DNA of 64,000 bases from Citrus sinensis (Eukaryota > Streptophyta > Magnoliopsida > Sapindales > Rutaceae), in the NCBI RefSeq assembly GCF_022201045.2, contig NC_068559.1, positions 28,961,501 through 29,025,500 of the forward strand, in the 5' to 3' direction. Position numbers and translations under genes: made by a program. The notes beneath the pieces were generated by a model. The model was not told the DNA's origin. It made no database searches and saw only the letters and a program-made list of their open reading frames with translations. Positions 12,901 through 25,265 of this stretch are shown here, in pieces (positions within the stretch are counted from its first letter, which is position 1; every line of letters begins with the position of its first letter).

Positions 12901-13036
12901 TGAGAGCATCTAAATCATTCTCAGAACAATTTGAGAAGCGGGATGCACCATAACTAGCATAGTCACTTGTTATGGCACATAACATTGTTAACATCAATCC
13001 AAGAACTGACAATCTCCCCATGTTAGGCACTCTCAA
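9927..13036 (-). pseudogene. Leucine-rich-repeat receptor-like protein (RLP), one frameshift
   Basis: Single-exon extracellular LRR receptor without a kinase. The 5' frame (12662-13036, 124 aa) has a hydrophobic signal peptide (LSVLGLMLTMLCAITS) and the plant LRR N-cap (ALIDFKNGLEDPESRLASW, then CCQWHGIGCD). The 3' frame (from about 12674 to 9927, about 915 aa) carries about 25-27 LxxLxLxxNxLxGxIP repeats, a non-LRR island near FGRYRGIYYEEN before the last repeats, the Cys pair CGDPLPVKC, an acidic spacer, a transmembrane helix (FSLGLGFAAGIIVPMFIFSI) and a short basic tail. The frames meet in a five-A run on the plus strand (12673-12677): IKLKSFWNI-stop versus LEYLDLSFN. Two extra bases or one missing base would explain the break. 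Such RLPs act with SOBIR1-type kinases in defence or development. It is either a recent pseudogene or a sequence error. Confidence 0.85.
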
Positions 13037-13072
13037 GGTTCAATTTTCTCAAACCAAGGACCAGCTCAATAT

Positions 13073-13081
13073 CTTTATATA
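13073..13081 (-). promoter_or_regulatory. Candidate TATA box of the RLP gene
   Basis: TATATAAAG on the minus strand, 37 bp before the first ATG (13036) and 52 bp before the second in-frame ATG (13021, MGRLSVL). Initiation about 30 bp downstream would leave a very short leader for the first ATG, so the second ATG may be the one used. Confidence 0.5.
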
Positions 13082-13877
13082 TGTAAATTATGTCTTCATA
13101 TCCTTGAATTTCCAAGAAATTTTGATTATGTTACATACAACTATACAAGTCAAAGGTTGCTTTATTTATAAAGGAAATGGTAAGTTTCGGATTGCGCCCT
13201 CCTAAAATGAAAATCTTCAAAATACTTCCTAAATTATTGAAAATCTTCAATTTCATCTTTATTTTTGTTCAAAAAATGAGGGAAAAATGGAGATGGAAGG
13301 GTTAATAAAAATTTTGTTGTTTGATTAAGAAAAATTGTGGTAAGTTGAGGTTTACAATAATTTGAGAATATTTTAAAAATTTTATTTTATAGGGGATAAT
13401 GCGAAATTAACACAAAGGGAATGATTTTTTTTTTTTTTTGAAAAAGAAGGAAGAAATAATTTACAAACAAACCAAGTCAAAAGAAGTGCTCATGTTTTTT
13501 AGATTAGACTTGATAAGGTTGTGCATATATATTACATAAATGGAGAAGTTGATGTCCAGTTGACCGTTGAAAATTGTTGGTAATTAATCTTATTTAATCG
13601 AAATATTCCACATCTTGATCAGTGTACAAACAAAAGAGATTTATAAACTAAGAAAAAAAAAAGGTTTCTAAAAAGTCAAGCGAACAATTTGGTTTAAAAT
13701 TACATGCCCGGCCCAGGCGCCGGCCGTCAATTTGGTCTTAATAGCAAATAGCACGAAACTAAAATATTTTACATGTTATTTTCGATACAAATTTAATTAA
13801 GGCTTAATGATATATTCTGTGTAACAAAAATTAAACTATGAAAACAACCTAAAATGCCATATAATATTTCCTTGCGT
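13082..13877. other. Intergenic spacer
   Basis: AT-rich, with poly(T) at about 13426-13439 and no recognisable gene. It separates the RLP from the reductase cluster. Confidence 0.5.
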
Positions 13878-14148
13878 AGAGGAGGAGAAAAGGAATAAGG
13901 TGGTATGTATAACAGGCGCTTCAGGTTTCATAGCTTCATGGCTTGTCAATCTCTTACTCCAACGTGCTTACATTGTTAAAGCTACTGTTCGAGAACCAAG
14001 CCAGCATGTAGTCTCCGTTTAGAAGTTCTTTTTTTTTTTTTTTTGATTTGTCTGGCAATAACTTTGGGGATTACCTTTGTGGCTTGGGAGCTGAGTCTTA
14101 AAGACACCATTGAAAGCTTGAAAGAAACGGGGCTTCCTCCATTTCTGA
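13878..14148 (+). pseudogene. Reductase-cluster pseudogene 1 (exon 1 joined to last exon)
   Basis: An exon-1 remnant (to about 14000) reads the NADP-binding start [18 protein letters not shown] but lacks the initiator ATG. After about 50 bp including poly(T), a piece of the last exon appears ([14 protein letters not shown], ending in TGA at 14146-14148). Exons 2-5 and their introns are missing. This is a large internal deletion of a gene like the intact copies downstream. Confidence 0.85.
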
Positions 14149-14504
14149 CCAATCCTATTGCAACAGGTAGAAATTGTTTCTGATCCTTATCAATAATTCA
14201 AGTGAGGGGACAATTGAATAACAAAAAAATAGCTGTCATAAAATGGCCGCATAAAATTGCGCAACGAATCTTGGGTGAAATTTATTATAATTAAGAAAAC
14301 ACATTGCATTACTGTCACGTTTTGCCTTTCTTGAAATTCCAAAAAATATTAAAGAAACTAGAGAGGTCTAACGCCACGCTCATTATACATGCGAGTGTTT
14401 TATTGATCCTATTAATATTATTATTTTAAATTAAAGGTCAAATAATGAAGTGGAATGTGGAGCTCCGAAGTGTTCAAAGCCCAAACTTATCCTTTGACAC
14501 GAGA
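14149..14504. other. Spacer between two reductase pseudogenes
   Basis: AT-rich DNA with no recognisable feature apart from flanking pseudogene sequence. Confidence 0.4.
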
Positions 14505-16085
14505 ATGAGTGAAGAAGGGGAGGTGCTGTGTGTAACAGGAGCTGCAGGTTATAGCTAGCTTCATCTGCCGTGAAGCCTTTACTTCCACGTGGTTACAGAG
14601 TCAATGCAGCTGTTGGTGACCCAAGTCGGTCTCTTTCCCTCCTTCCCACTTCTGTTATTTTGTCAATTTTGCAAGTGCTAATTCTGGGTTTTGGTAATTC
14701 TTTAGTTTTGGCTGCTCTTGCCTTTCCGTTGTGGTTTATAATTGTTAAAAAGGAAAAAAAGTGAAGGCTGCGGGTTTGATTATGAAATAAAAAAAAGGCT
14801 GGCAAACGAATGTAGTTAGCCGGTAAACGGATAAGCAAAGCTTAGCGCTTATACAATCGGTCTTGCTCACCCGACCTTGGCTGGCCTATGACCACTAATT
14901 GGGTGCAAGCGGCGCTCCTTCCTTTGTTCATCCTTGTTGTTTCGCACTTTGTTTGCGGCATTTCTTGGGTACGAGCGAGCTGCTTCCATTGTTTACCTCG
15001 CTATCTAAGTGAGTTTGATTAAGATCAATGGCCAAGGCAGTCGATAAAATTTTAAATTCTTACTTGATTTTGATAGAAAGGAGCATCCCTCTGAGAATAT
15101 CATGAGATCGTTCTTGCGTTTGCTATTCAGTTCATAAAACACCTCAATTAAATTCTTTTGGACTGAATACGGTCATTAATTAATACGGCTGCTGCTATAA
15201 ATTGACAATATAATTTTTAGAGTCAGTTCTATAAATTAATCAACACTCAGGACTTTTCACTTTTACAAAAGGGTCCAATCTTCATGTTGAAATCCAAGAA
15301 GTAGCATCCAATCACATAAGCTACCTGAGATGAACTCTGTTTACTGGTTCTGTTCATGTATGTGACAGAAGATCCTAAGACAGATCATTTACGTGAACTT
15401 GATGGAGCTAAGGAAAGGCTTCTTTTGTTAAAGGCAAACTTGTTGGAAGAAGGATCTTTTGATTCTGCTGTTGATGGATGTGAAGGTGTTTTCCATACAG
15501 CTTGTCCTTCATTTATTTCGACAAATGACCCATAGGTTCGTTCCTTTCTTATAGCAAAATCTTAAATTTTCGGTGGAGATGATTATGAAACTCATAAATG
15601 GTAATATCATGCAACCACCATTGAGGATTATTAGAATAAATTTGTAACTTCTGACACCTCCCTACTCACACTGTGACCGTGTTGAAAGATTTTGCTAAGT
15701 TGTTGTTTATAGTTTTCCGACTGCAGAAGTTCCCACAGCTACTGGCAGATTTGCTGTTGTTGGTAGAGTAGCACATGATTACGAGGTTCTGAAGATTTTG
15801 CACGAAGATTAACCTTCTTTGCACCTTCCAGGAAAGTAAGTTTCAGTTAAAACTGAGGATGCACAGTTTTTAGTATAGGAGAAAATAAGAAATTTATTAA
15901 GAGTTTGATTTCAGAAAACTATAACTATGTTTACTCATCTCAGATTTGAAGATGACAAGTTTGAGCCAACATACCAGGTTTAAAAGAAGAGAGCAAGAAG
16001 TTTGGGAATCAACTTCATGCCTTGGGAGGTGGGTGTTAAAGAGACTGTTGAAAGCTTCAAGGAGAAGGGATTCCATAACCTTTGA
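14505..16085 (+). pseudogene. Reductase-cluster pseudogene 2
   Basis: Decayed copy of the six-exon reductase. Exon 1 (14505-about 14628) starts MSEEGEVLCVTGAAG and then hits an in-frame TAG within the nucleotide-binding loop. Exon 2 (15369-15535) is nearly complete ([20 protein letters not shown]) but its last codon is TAG (15533-15535), where intact copies have CAG. Exons 3 and 4 are absent. Exon 5 is partial (about 15727-15837) with a TAA. Exon 6 (15944-16085) contains a TAA after the YQV-equivalent position. Intron positions match the intact genes. Confidence 0.88.
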
Positions 16086-16858
16086 ATGATGCAGACAAGA
16101 AATGCAAAGCATTAAAAATGAAATTGTATCTCTAATTGTTATCGTTGATTCTATTCAGGAACCATTGAATGATTAATATGATCTCTATGTTCAACATCAT
16201 GGAATTATGGACCGAACAGCTCATTGTAAGATAAGCTCAATGCTGATTCATTAACTCAAACTCATAATTCATTCGTGCTATGAAAGGCTTGCATATAGCT
16301 CAATGAACAAATAAAAATAAAAGATGTCTTGCAAATAAGTTTGAAGTTTAATAATCTGCCAAATCTACCTCCTCAACAGATCTAGTACATAAGCGGAGCG
16401 GAAGTGGATAGATTTTTTCGAAGTGGATAGATTGGGAAAAAAGAACACCTTGTCAAAAAGGTACTAAAATTAAATATCTTTTTAAAACTGACAAAAGACA
16501 AATAAAAATAGATGATGTTGTGTCCAAACATGAGGTTTAAAGAACCCAAATGATAATTTTTTTTTATTAATTTAATAAGACAAGTTCCTCTATTTATAAT
16601 AAGATAAATGTATTTCTCAAATTAATAAACTTACTTTCTAAATTAACTTAAAAGAGGAAAAATATATCACAATTAAAATGAAAATAAAATATTAAACCAC
16701 ATTACAAGTATTGACTCTAACTAAGATGAAAAGCATCAAATCAAATTTAAGAAATAAAATTCTAAAATCTTCTAGAGCCTTTCTATATTGGGCATGCAAC
16801 TTAAACCTTTATTTATTTCTTTTTTTTAATCATATGGCCACCTAATACTGTTTAGGAT
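16086..16858. other. Spacer with possible LTR-like debris
   Basis: AT-rich. A short local repeat (GAAGTGGATAGATT twice, about 16401-16433) is visible. No gene. An unidentified transposon remnant is possible but I cannot support a family. Confidence 0.35.
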
Positions 16859-16869
16859 GCCACTATTTT

Positions 16870-17103
16870 TTTTAAGAGAATTATTGCTCATGATATTTAC
16901 ACCATATAAATTACTTCTATCAGTTTACATCAATTTTGATATGGCACTGCTCAAATTTTTAATCCTTTTAAATATTCGAAGGATGCTTAACTCTCATCCT
17001 GGAAGAAAAACTGACTTCACTCAAACTCTGAGATTCCAAAAAAAAAAAAAAATTAAACCCCTACAATACATCTGCGGGTGTTCAAACCACTTCACTGGCT
17101 CTA
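16870..17103 (-). mobile_element. tRNA-derived SINE, copy 3 (diverged, minus strand)
   Basis: Read on the minus strand, this repeats the order of motifs in the other SINEs: TTGAACACCC near the head, TTGAGTGAAGTCAG, CCTTCGAATATTTAAAAGGA, then GAGCAATAAT and an A-rich tail. It is bounded by an 11-bp direct repeat GCCACTATTTT (16859-16869 and 17104-17114), a good target-site duplication. It is more diverged and shorter than the other two copies, so older. It sits about 330 bp upstream of reductase gene A. Confidence 0.75.
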
Positions 17104-17432
17104 GCCACTATTTTAAAAGAGAGACTTGTGTGAAATTGTCTCGTGACCTCAATATGCTTAAATAGTAAGACATTTTAATAATGCTTTGCATGTGGAGATT
17201 TTATTGGTTCTTGAAACTAATAATATGAGATTTATTAAATTTAATATTAAAAATATCATTGAGTCCGACAAGAACACTTACCATTCAATCACATGACAAA
17301 TCACCATCACGCTGAGCTAGTGGGAGTGCAGGACAGCATCACAAAAAAAATTTCCCTTTAAAGAACGTTGCATACGTGTCATTTTATCCTCCTTCAAATG
17401 TAATAGGAGAACAATTTCACAAAAGAGAGCCG

Positions 17433-19532
17433 ATGAGTGGAGAAGGAAAGGTAGTGTGTGTAACAGGAGCTTCAGGTTTCATAGCTTCATGGCTGGTGAA
17501 GCTTCTACTTCAACGAAGTTACACTGTGAAAGCTACTGTGCGTGACCCAAGTCAGTTTCTCTCTCTCGATAGCTTCAGTTTTTCCAAATTTTGATGATGT
17601 TGTATCTTTTCATGTTCTTGTTCTGGGTTTAATTAGTAGTTCTTTTGTTTGCTATGATTAATTAATTTGGTTGGTCTTGTTCTTGGTTCACTTTATAAGC
17701 CTCGGCCCCCACAACAAGCTCAATCAAGAGAGGTCTATGAGTTTGATTTGCAGTAAAAAAATTCCAATATCAAGCTTTTCGCCAAAGCTATCAACAGTAG
17801 TATTTATCAAATTTTTACTTGTTTCAAGAAACAGTAGCATCCTTTTTAGAAAAATACAAGATCGAACACCTTCATTAAAAAAAAAAGGAAAAATGAAAAT
17901 AAAGGTTTGGATGGTGATGAGAAATCTCACCAGTGAACACCAATCCTTTCCCGTATCTGCAGGTGCAAAGATCTTCCACAGCCAGCCGAGCTAGCCCCAA
18001 GGGGGCTACTAAGACACAACACTTAAGTTTACTAGTTCTACTCATATGTTCTGCAGATAATCATAATGCAGAACACTTACTTACACTCGATGGAGCTGAG
18101 GAAAGGCTTCATTTGTTCAAGGCAAATTTGCTGGAAGACGGATCTTTTGACTCTGCTGTTGATGGATGTGAAGGCGTTTTCCATACCGCATCCCCTGTAG
18201 TTGTTTCTGCCAATGATCCACAGGTGTTTTTCCCATGACCTTCATTTCTGTTATTCCCCCCACGATCCCGCCCCCCCCCCCAACACACACACACACACAA
18301 TTTCGTGTGATGTATCAAAATAAACAGTTCCAAAATCAACCAATCTTGTGACTAATTAACTGGATAGTTGCTCATTTGTTTTATCTTCATCAGTATGTCT
18401 TTTTATTGATTTCAGTCAACACAAAGTTTCAAGTATGAATGAATCAATTTCAGGCAGAGATAATTGACCCTGCAGTGAAGGGAACGCTTAATGTTCTTAG
18501 ATCATGTGCAAGAGTTGATTCTATCAAGAGAGTTGTTGTGACTTCTTCAATTGTTTCAACTTTATTCACTGGAACTCCTCTCACCCCAGATGTGATAGTC
18601 GATGAGATGTGGTTTTCAGATTTAGATGTGTGCAAGGAGTTGAAGGTGTGTCAACTAGTGTTCTGATTACTAAACATTTTTATGTCTCTTGCAAGACGTG
18701 TTGTCTTCCTGCAACATGTTTTGCACCTCCTTGGACCTTGGCTTGGCTTGTTGCATCTGTATTATCAACAACATTATCGTAGAAGATGGTTTACGCGTTA
18801 TCTTTTTATTCATCATTATTGGGTAATTAGTTCTGATTTTCTTCCAGCACTGGTATGCAATTTCGAAGACTTTAGCTGAACAGGCTGCTTGGAAATTTGC
18901 AGAAGAGAATGGGATTGACTTGGTTACAATACATCCAGGACTAGTACTTGGCCCTCTCTTACAGCCAAATCTTAATTTATCGGTGGAGGTGATTCTCAAA
19001 CTCATACAAGGTATTATTCAGGAACCATTAAGAATTACAAAAAATCAGTATGTAACTTGTGATGCATCTCTACACAAATCGTACGTTTTATACGATATTA
19101 TTAAGTTGTTGAAGTTTCCCGAATGCAGGTTCTCCAATTTACCCCAGTCCTTACCGGCTGGTTGATGTTAGAGATGTCGCACATGCGCATATTCAAGCTC
19201 TTGAGGTACCCATGGCTAATGGCAGATATATGATGGTCGGAAGAGTAACACATGACAACGAGGTTGTCAATTTTTTGTGCCAAAATTACCCTGCTATGCA
19301 CCTTCCTGAAAAGTATGTTACAGTAATATTGATTCTGAAGTGCTGTTTCCAATTACATAAGGAAATTTCTGAATGGTTTTCTTTCCTTAGATCTGAAGAT
19401 TACAAGTATGAGCCAACATACCATGTTTCTCAGGAGAGAGCAAAAAGTTTGGGCATTAACTTCATGCCTTGGGAGCTGAGTGTTAAGGACACTATTGAAA
19501 GCTTGAAGGAGAAGGGCTTCCTCCATTTCTAG
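17433..19532 (+). CDS. CCR-like / phenylacetaldehyde reductase-like SDR, gene A
   Basis: NADP(H)-dependent extended short-chain reductase (SDR108E type, the family of DFR, CCR and plant phenylacetaldehyde reductases). Six exons (17433-17550, 18057-18223, 18454-18645, 18848-19010, 19129-19312, 19391-19532), all GT-AG, encode 321 aa. The Rossmann motif is [18 protein letters not shown]. The catalytic Ser is in VVVTSSIVS and the catalytic Tyr/Lys pair in WYAISK. The CCR signature NWYCY is absent (here HWYAISK), so it is unlikely to be a true lignin CCR. The start at 17433 (MSGEGKVVC) aligns with the paralogues, although the frame is open further upstream. It is the most diverged of the three intact copies. 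Likely cytosolic, with an aldehyde or ketone substrate that I cannot identify. Confidence 0.88.
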
Positions 19533-19817
19533 CAACAGCAGCAAAGGGGAAGCAATCAGATATTTTTGTACAAGTTTGTTTGGTGTGTCGGTAGTCGTTA
19601 AAAGTTATGTTGCATCAACAAATGAACTATTTTGATTAAACTTTGGCCTCAGAGGCTCAAATCTTCGTTCAATTTACTGCAGTTCTATTCATGTATTTTA
19701 ATTGAGCAATCGCCTACTTGCTATTCCCTCAATTGAAATACAACGAAAACAAATTAATACGGCCACACTTGTTTCCTAATAAAATGAAATAGGCCATAAA
19801 AGCTTACTTTTCATTTG

Positions 19818-19892
19818 GTACGAATTCTGAAGAGAAGATGGTGCGTGCAACTGCAGCTGCAGGTTTCATACCTTCACTCCATGGCTTGACCT
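19818..19892 (+). pseudogene. Reductase exon-1 relic
   Basis: About 75 bp resembling the start of the reductase genes: GAAGAGAAGATGGTGCGTGC, then GCAGGTTTCATACCTTCA and CCATGGCTTG, equivalent to [19 protein letters not shown] with substitutions and small indels. Nothing else of a gene follows. It marks a further, largely deleted duplicate in the array. Confidence 0.65.
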
Positions 19893-20756
19893 TTTAATTA
19901 TAATTTTAAAAGCTTTTTTATTTTTCGGTTTTCTAACACGTAACCGCACACAGTTTTTTTGCTGTTTTTTATTTTTGGAAATTAGAAACAAAAAACGGAA
20001 AATGAAAAACCACCACTCACACACATTTTGTTGTTTTCAACTTAGTAGTTTTATGTATATTTAGTTGAAATTATCACTTTTAATTTGTATTTCAACAGTT
20101 GGGATACTGCATGTACCATCCATTAATCGAATTTGTATAAATAATTTAAAAATTAAGATGCTACTTAGAGAACAGGAGGAGGGAAACAGACTTATGTCAT
20201 ATGCTCATCCTCTCAAAGCATTATTATCTCTGCTCTCCGTTTGTCAAAATTGTCGGCTTGTATAAAATAATGACAAAAACAAAATCCACGTAATAGACGT
20301 GAATCAAAATGAGACTTTATCTTCGATTTTATATCATGCAATTGTCAACTTCTCTGCAAATACATATGAAAAAGGGTCAAAGAGAAGAATTGTGTTAGAC
20401 GAAACAAGTGGGGCCATCATGCAACAATCATTTTCCGGCGACACTGATATCACGTTGAATTTTTTTTATTAAATTATTTAATATCCGAAAATTATATTGG
20501 ATTCAGACTAATTTAGATTCGAACCGATAAAATCATTAGAGTGGCCAAAAATTTTAACATATAAGCACTAATTTAAAAATTATTTATTATTTTCTCTCTT
20601 GTTGTCCATGGTTTAATTTTAATCTTTTTTCTTTTTTCTCCTCTACATTTCTCTTTTTAATAATATTTCTTCTTCTCTCTCGCTCTTTTTTTTTAATAGA
20701 ATTTCAAAGATAATTTATATTTTTGAATTTTCAAAGACAATAAGAGGGTTTTATCA

Positions 20757-20784
20757 AAATAATAATAATAATAATAATAATAAT
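20757..20784. repeat. (AAT)n microsatellite
   Basis: About nine uninterrupted AAT units in the spacer upstream of reductase gene B. Confidence 0.9.
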
Positions 20785-21696
20785 GAAAGGAGTTTATAGT
20801 AAATCAATCAATTAGATTTGATCTTTTGTTGGCTGTGGTTAGTCTTCTATTTTTAAGTTGATTTTGCTACACTGGTTAAGTGGCGGTGTCTCAAAAATAG
20901 TAAGCTAATTTGGCCAATTTTGGACACAATTAATTGATTTAATGATCAATTTTTTCCACTAGCCATAATTTTTTTTTAATTTTTATTGAATATAAAGAAT
21001 GAAGATTCAATGTTTATCTCTTTCTTCATCCCAATTATCCTAAGGTTTTAAAGATCTTATGCCACTTATCCGTTAGTGTTAATATATGATTACAATTTAA
21101 CTATCTTTATTCTTAATTTGTTAACCACCAATTACTTAATGAATTTTTCTTTGGAAAAGATTAGATCATAATAGAATCTTAATCCATCTCACCTATTTAA
21201 ATCACAAAGCTTCAATCATCAACGTTAGAAAGAAAATCTTGTTAAAAACTCATTAGAATTTAACTATCCTTATTTGAATTTGATTGAAGATGTACAAACA
21301 CTAAAACAACTTACTCATCTTAAAATGTATTATTATGATTAAAAGTTTAAACCATAAATTAGTTATTTTGTTACTTTTTTTAGATTTTAACCGATTAGAA
21401 AAACTTTGCTTTATTTGTTTCTATCTCTTATGCCAAAAACAAAAATTCATTTTAATTCATAAAATTCAAATAAACAGAGTTATTAGAAACCTCTAGATGA
21501 ATTTATAATTGGTTATTATTATTTAAGAAAATGCAACCAAAAAAAAAAAATGCATGGAGCCCACTACCACCGCACTCGACGCAATTGGATAATAAAGACA
21601 TCGAAGAAACAAAATGATCAATAAAATGGGTGGCCTATGAATTATCGCCATGAAAGCTTAAACTCTGTGCTGAGTTTTACGTTCAGAGAAAGAGAG

Positions 21697-24297
21697 ATGA
21701 TGATGAGTGGAGAAGGAGAAGGGAAGGTGGTGTGCGTAACAGGAGCTTCAGGTTTCATAGCTTCATGGCTTGTCAAGCTTTTACTTCAACGTGGTTACAC
21801 CGTCAACGCCACCGTTCGTGACCCAAGTCGGTCCCTTTCTCTCTCTGTTTCTCAATAACTTATTATGTTTTTATTTAATTATCCTTTTTTTTTTTATGTT
21901 AAAGTTTGGAACTTTCCTAAATTTTTTTCTGGTCTTTGTTGTTATCTGATTGGTATGTAATGTTTTGAGTTTTGCTATATTTGTAATTTGTAACTGTTGC
22001 TTCTGCTCTTTCACTTTAAAAGTAAGTATTTGGTTAAACACTCACTCGTGAGTTACGAGTTGGGACTTGGCTGTCTTCTGTTTCACACTCGTCCTTTAGC
22101 TTTAACTCCTTAATCAACACTCAAACGACTTATCAGTTACCAATGAGACTTTGACCAGTGGGAGAGTTCTTGCACTTGCAAATTGCAATAGTGAGAGTAA
22201 AGGTTTGAGCGTTTATAAAAGTATTATGAGGGTTTGTTTCAGTCATCCTTTAATTATCAAATAATTGAGAGGAGCCGCACGGATTTCATCCCAATTCTCG
22301 TAAATCAAAAGCACTTTCCTTCAACTATTTAGTCTTTCAACATTATAAGTCTGGCTAATTTTAATTTTCAATTATTCTAATGATCTTTTATCTAGTGTGA
22401 ATATCTCTAATTTTATCGTGTATTCATGTTTGCTCTTTGTGTTGCATTATATGAATATTTTTGCTATTATCAAAAGATTTTAAGAACAAATTAAGTGATA
22501 ACCTTTTTGTGTACATTGAAAAAGATATTTTTTATTGTATTACCTTGTTTTCAACACATGAAATCCGATCAAGGAGTCGTCAATGAGGACAATTGTGATA
22601 AAATAAATTTCTTATCAATGAATCTTATAATTGTGATGTTTCAAAATTGCATTATATTTTAAATAAAGTGCTAATCAGGTGTATGTGCTACTACACACCC
22701 CTTATGAAGCACAAATATGTGCATGGCAAGCTGCCAAGCTCCCACTTGGGGGTTTTCGGGTCCACAACACAGCTTCCCAAATAGGAGCTTGGCACATGTG
22801 TAGTCTCACACCTGATCATATTTGATTTTAAATGTGCCTTAAATCGATCGAAATCCTAACTATGTCCCTATATGTCTCCAACATCTAGGAGTAAATTTCT
22901 GAGCTATATGTATCAACAATACCAGTAGACCTTAGATTACACTATATTGGTAGATGCTGAACCCCCCCCGCCCCCCCCCCCCCCAACCCAAAAAAAAAGA
23001 GAGAAAAAAATTACTAGTTTATGTGTAAAACCCACAACCCGCAGATAGTCCTAGAACAAAACACTTTGGAGAACTTGAAGGGACTAAGGAAAGGCTTCAT
23101 TTATTCAAGGCAAACTTGTTGGAAGAAGGAACTTTCGATTCTGCTGTTGATGGATGTGTTGGTGTTTTCCATGTAGCATCCCCTGTTGTTCTTTCGAGCA
23201 ATAACCCACAGGTTTATAATCTCAATTACTTTCCATTAATTTAACTTTCATTAAATATGATTAAATTTTGATATTACAGTTCAAAAGAACTCTGTATGAT
23301 AACTGCTTGGAACTTTCTTTCCATAATTCAGGCAGATATAGTTGAAACTGCTGTAAAGGGAACACTTAATGTTCTTAGATCTTGTGCAAAAGTGCATTCA
23401 ATCAAGAGAGTAGTCTTAACCTCTTCCACGGCTGCAATGACACAAAATGGAAATCCTACGACCCCTGATGTAGTAATTGATGAAACTTGGTTTTCAAGTT
23501 CAGTTTTTTGCAAAGAGAATAAGGTGTGTAAATGTTTTAACTCACCTGTAGGATCGCAGCAAGATATTTACCTGTTAATCTACTTTAATTTTCTTTCAGA
23601 AGTGGTATCCTCTTGCAAAGACCTTAGCTGAAGAGGCTGCTTGGAAATTTGCAAGAGAGAATGGCATTGATTTGGTTGCAATAAATCCAGGAATAGTGAT
23701 TGGTCCTTTCTTTCATCCAATCCTTAACTTTGGTGCAGACGTGATTCTGAACCTCATAAATGGTAATATTCAGCTACAATAGAGAAGTATGAATATCATT
23801 GATCATGCTCTTTCACACAATTTTATAAGTTTATTACAAAGAGGTTGAGGTTTTCTCAATGCAGGTGCTCAATCCTTCCCGAGCCCCTACAGATTCGTTG
23901 ATATTAGAGATGTAGCATATGCACAAATTCAAGCTCTTGAGGTTCCTACAGCTAACGGAAGATATTTGTTAGTTGGAAGCGTGGTCCAGCTTTATGATAT
24001 TCTAAAGTTTCTGCATGAACATTATCCTACTCTGCTGGTTGCTGGAAAGTATGTATCAGCAGCACTGTGTTTTTTGGTTGGCTTTTCATATAAGTTTTTT
24101 CTTTTGAAGAGTTTGCTTTTTCTAAGTACATAAAATAATATCTGTTTACTGATGGCAGATTTGATGCGAAGTATGAGCCCACATGCAAAGTTTCTCAAGA
24201 AAGAGCAAAAAGTTTAGGCATCAATTTTACGCCTTGGGAGGTTGGTGTTAGGGATACTGTTGAAAGCTTGAAGGAGAAGGGTTTCCTTAGTAGTTGA
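21697..24297 (+). CDS. CCR-like / phenylacetaldehyde reductase-like SDR, gene B
   Basis: Same family and exon plan as gene A: 21697-21826, 23045-23211, 23332-23523, 23600-23762, 23865-24048, 24159-24297, giving 324 aa. Exons 2-5 are 167, 192, 163 and 184 nt in all three intact genes. Rossmann motif [18 protein letters not shown], catalytic Ser in [10 protein letters not shown], Tyr/Lys in KWYPLAK. ATG at 21697 gives [10 protein letters not shown]; any of three consecutive Met codons could be used. Intron 1 (1218 bp) is much longer than in gene A and contains the small inverted-repeat element at 22674-22816 and a poly(C) tract (about 22964-22984). Very close to gene C, implying recent duplication or conversion. 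Confidence 0.9.
22674..22816. mobile_element. Small MITE-like inverted-repeat element in reductase B intron 1
   Basis: 143 bp bounded by inverted ATCAGGTGT / ACACCTGAT. The inverted match continues imperfectly inward (CTACTACACA versus TGTGTAG). The size and position inside an intron fit a MITE. I cannot confirm a target-site duplication. Confidence 0.5.
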
Positions 24298-24939
24298 ATG
24301 ATGCAAAGTATTGAGAGTAGTTGCGTATTTGGTTTCTTTCGCCACCTCTAAAAAATTTGAACTTCTATTACTTTTTCAGCTGTGTTCAAATGATTGATAA
24401 TCCACCCGATACAGCAATCATTGCAAAATCATATCATGCAAGACGTGACCAGGTGTTCATCAAGCTGTCCACAAGATCCTGGACTATTTATAGGAAATAT
24501 TATTATTATACAATAGTGTGGCACATTTGAAAGCAAACAATTTGCTTTCATAGTAATATCTGCCAGTTTTATGATGATAAACTGCTGCATAATGTCAAGC
24601 TATGAGAGCCTAGTATAGTTAAGAAGATTCTAATTTGTAAATGTGTCGAGATAAATAATCTTCCTCCTTAGCACATCTAGAGCAAATCTAAAGCATTGTC
24701 TTAAAAGGTGAGAATTTAAGTGGTTTTGAAGACCTTCCGAAAACGAAATCATGGATATTTTACAAGCATGACAGTGCAATTAATGAAATTTTTGTTAAAA
24801 GACCCTAATTCAGGTTTTAAAAAAAAATACCTCATCACCTGAATGGCCTGCGACATCTTGCTTCGGCTTCTGTGTCTGTATATCCCGTACCTGAATTACA
24901 TTAGTTTTGCCCCAGTGTCTGAGTTTTTCAAAATGCATG
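24298..24939. other. Spacer after reductase gene B
   Basis: 3' flank of gene B. No other recognisable feature. Confidence 0.4.
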
Positions 24940-25265
24940 AGTTCAAACATTCCCCTGCCCTATAGAATTGCTAATGTTAGAGATTTCATATATGCGCACA
25001 TTCAAGCTCAGCTCCTGAGATTCCTGCAGCTAATTGCAGATGCATTTTAGCGTTATTAAGTTCTGAAGATTTTGCGTGAATATTGCCCTTCTTTGAACCT
25101 CAGGAATAGTATGTTTCAGTAGCAGTGTTCATTTTAACTTGGCTTATTTATTTGATAACTTGTTCTTTAAGTAAAAGAAAACCATGTGTTTGTTCATGGG
25201 CCATGGCAGATTTTAAGATGCAAATATAAGCCAATAAGCCAGTCTCTAAGGAGAAAGCGAAATGC
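24940..25265 (+). pseudogene. Reductase-cluster pseudogene 3 (3' exons only)
   Basis: Relics of exons 5 and 6. About 24940-25110 resembles exon 5 (CTAATGTTAGAGATTTCATA, then GCGCACATTCAAGCTC) with indels and stops. About 25207-25265 resembles exon 6 (GCAGATTTTAAGATGC, then AAATATAAGCCAATAAG). Exons 1-4 are not found upstream, so this is a truncated duplicate. Confidence 0.75.

Larger units (their letters stand above)
19533..21696. other. Long spacer between reductase genes A and B
   Basis: AT-rich. Holds a small exon-1 relic (19818-19892, listed separately), an (AAT)n microsatellite at about 20757-20784 and poly(A) at about 21540. No intact gene seen. Confidence 0.5.
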
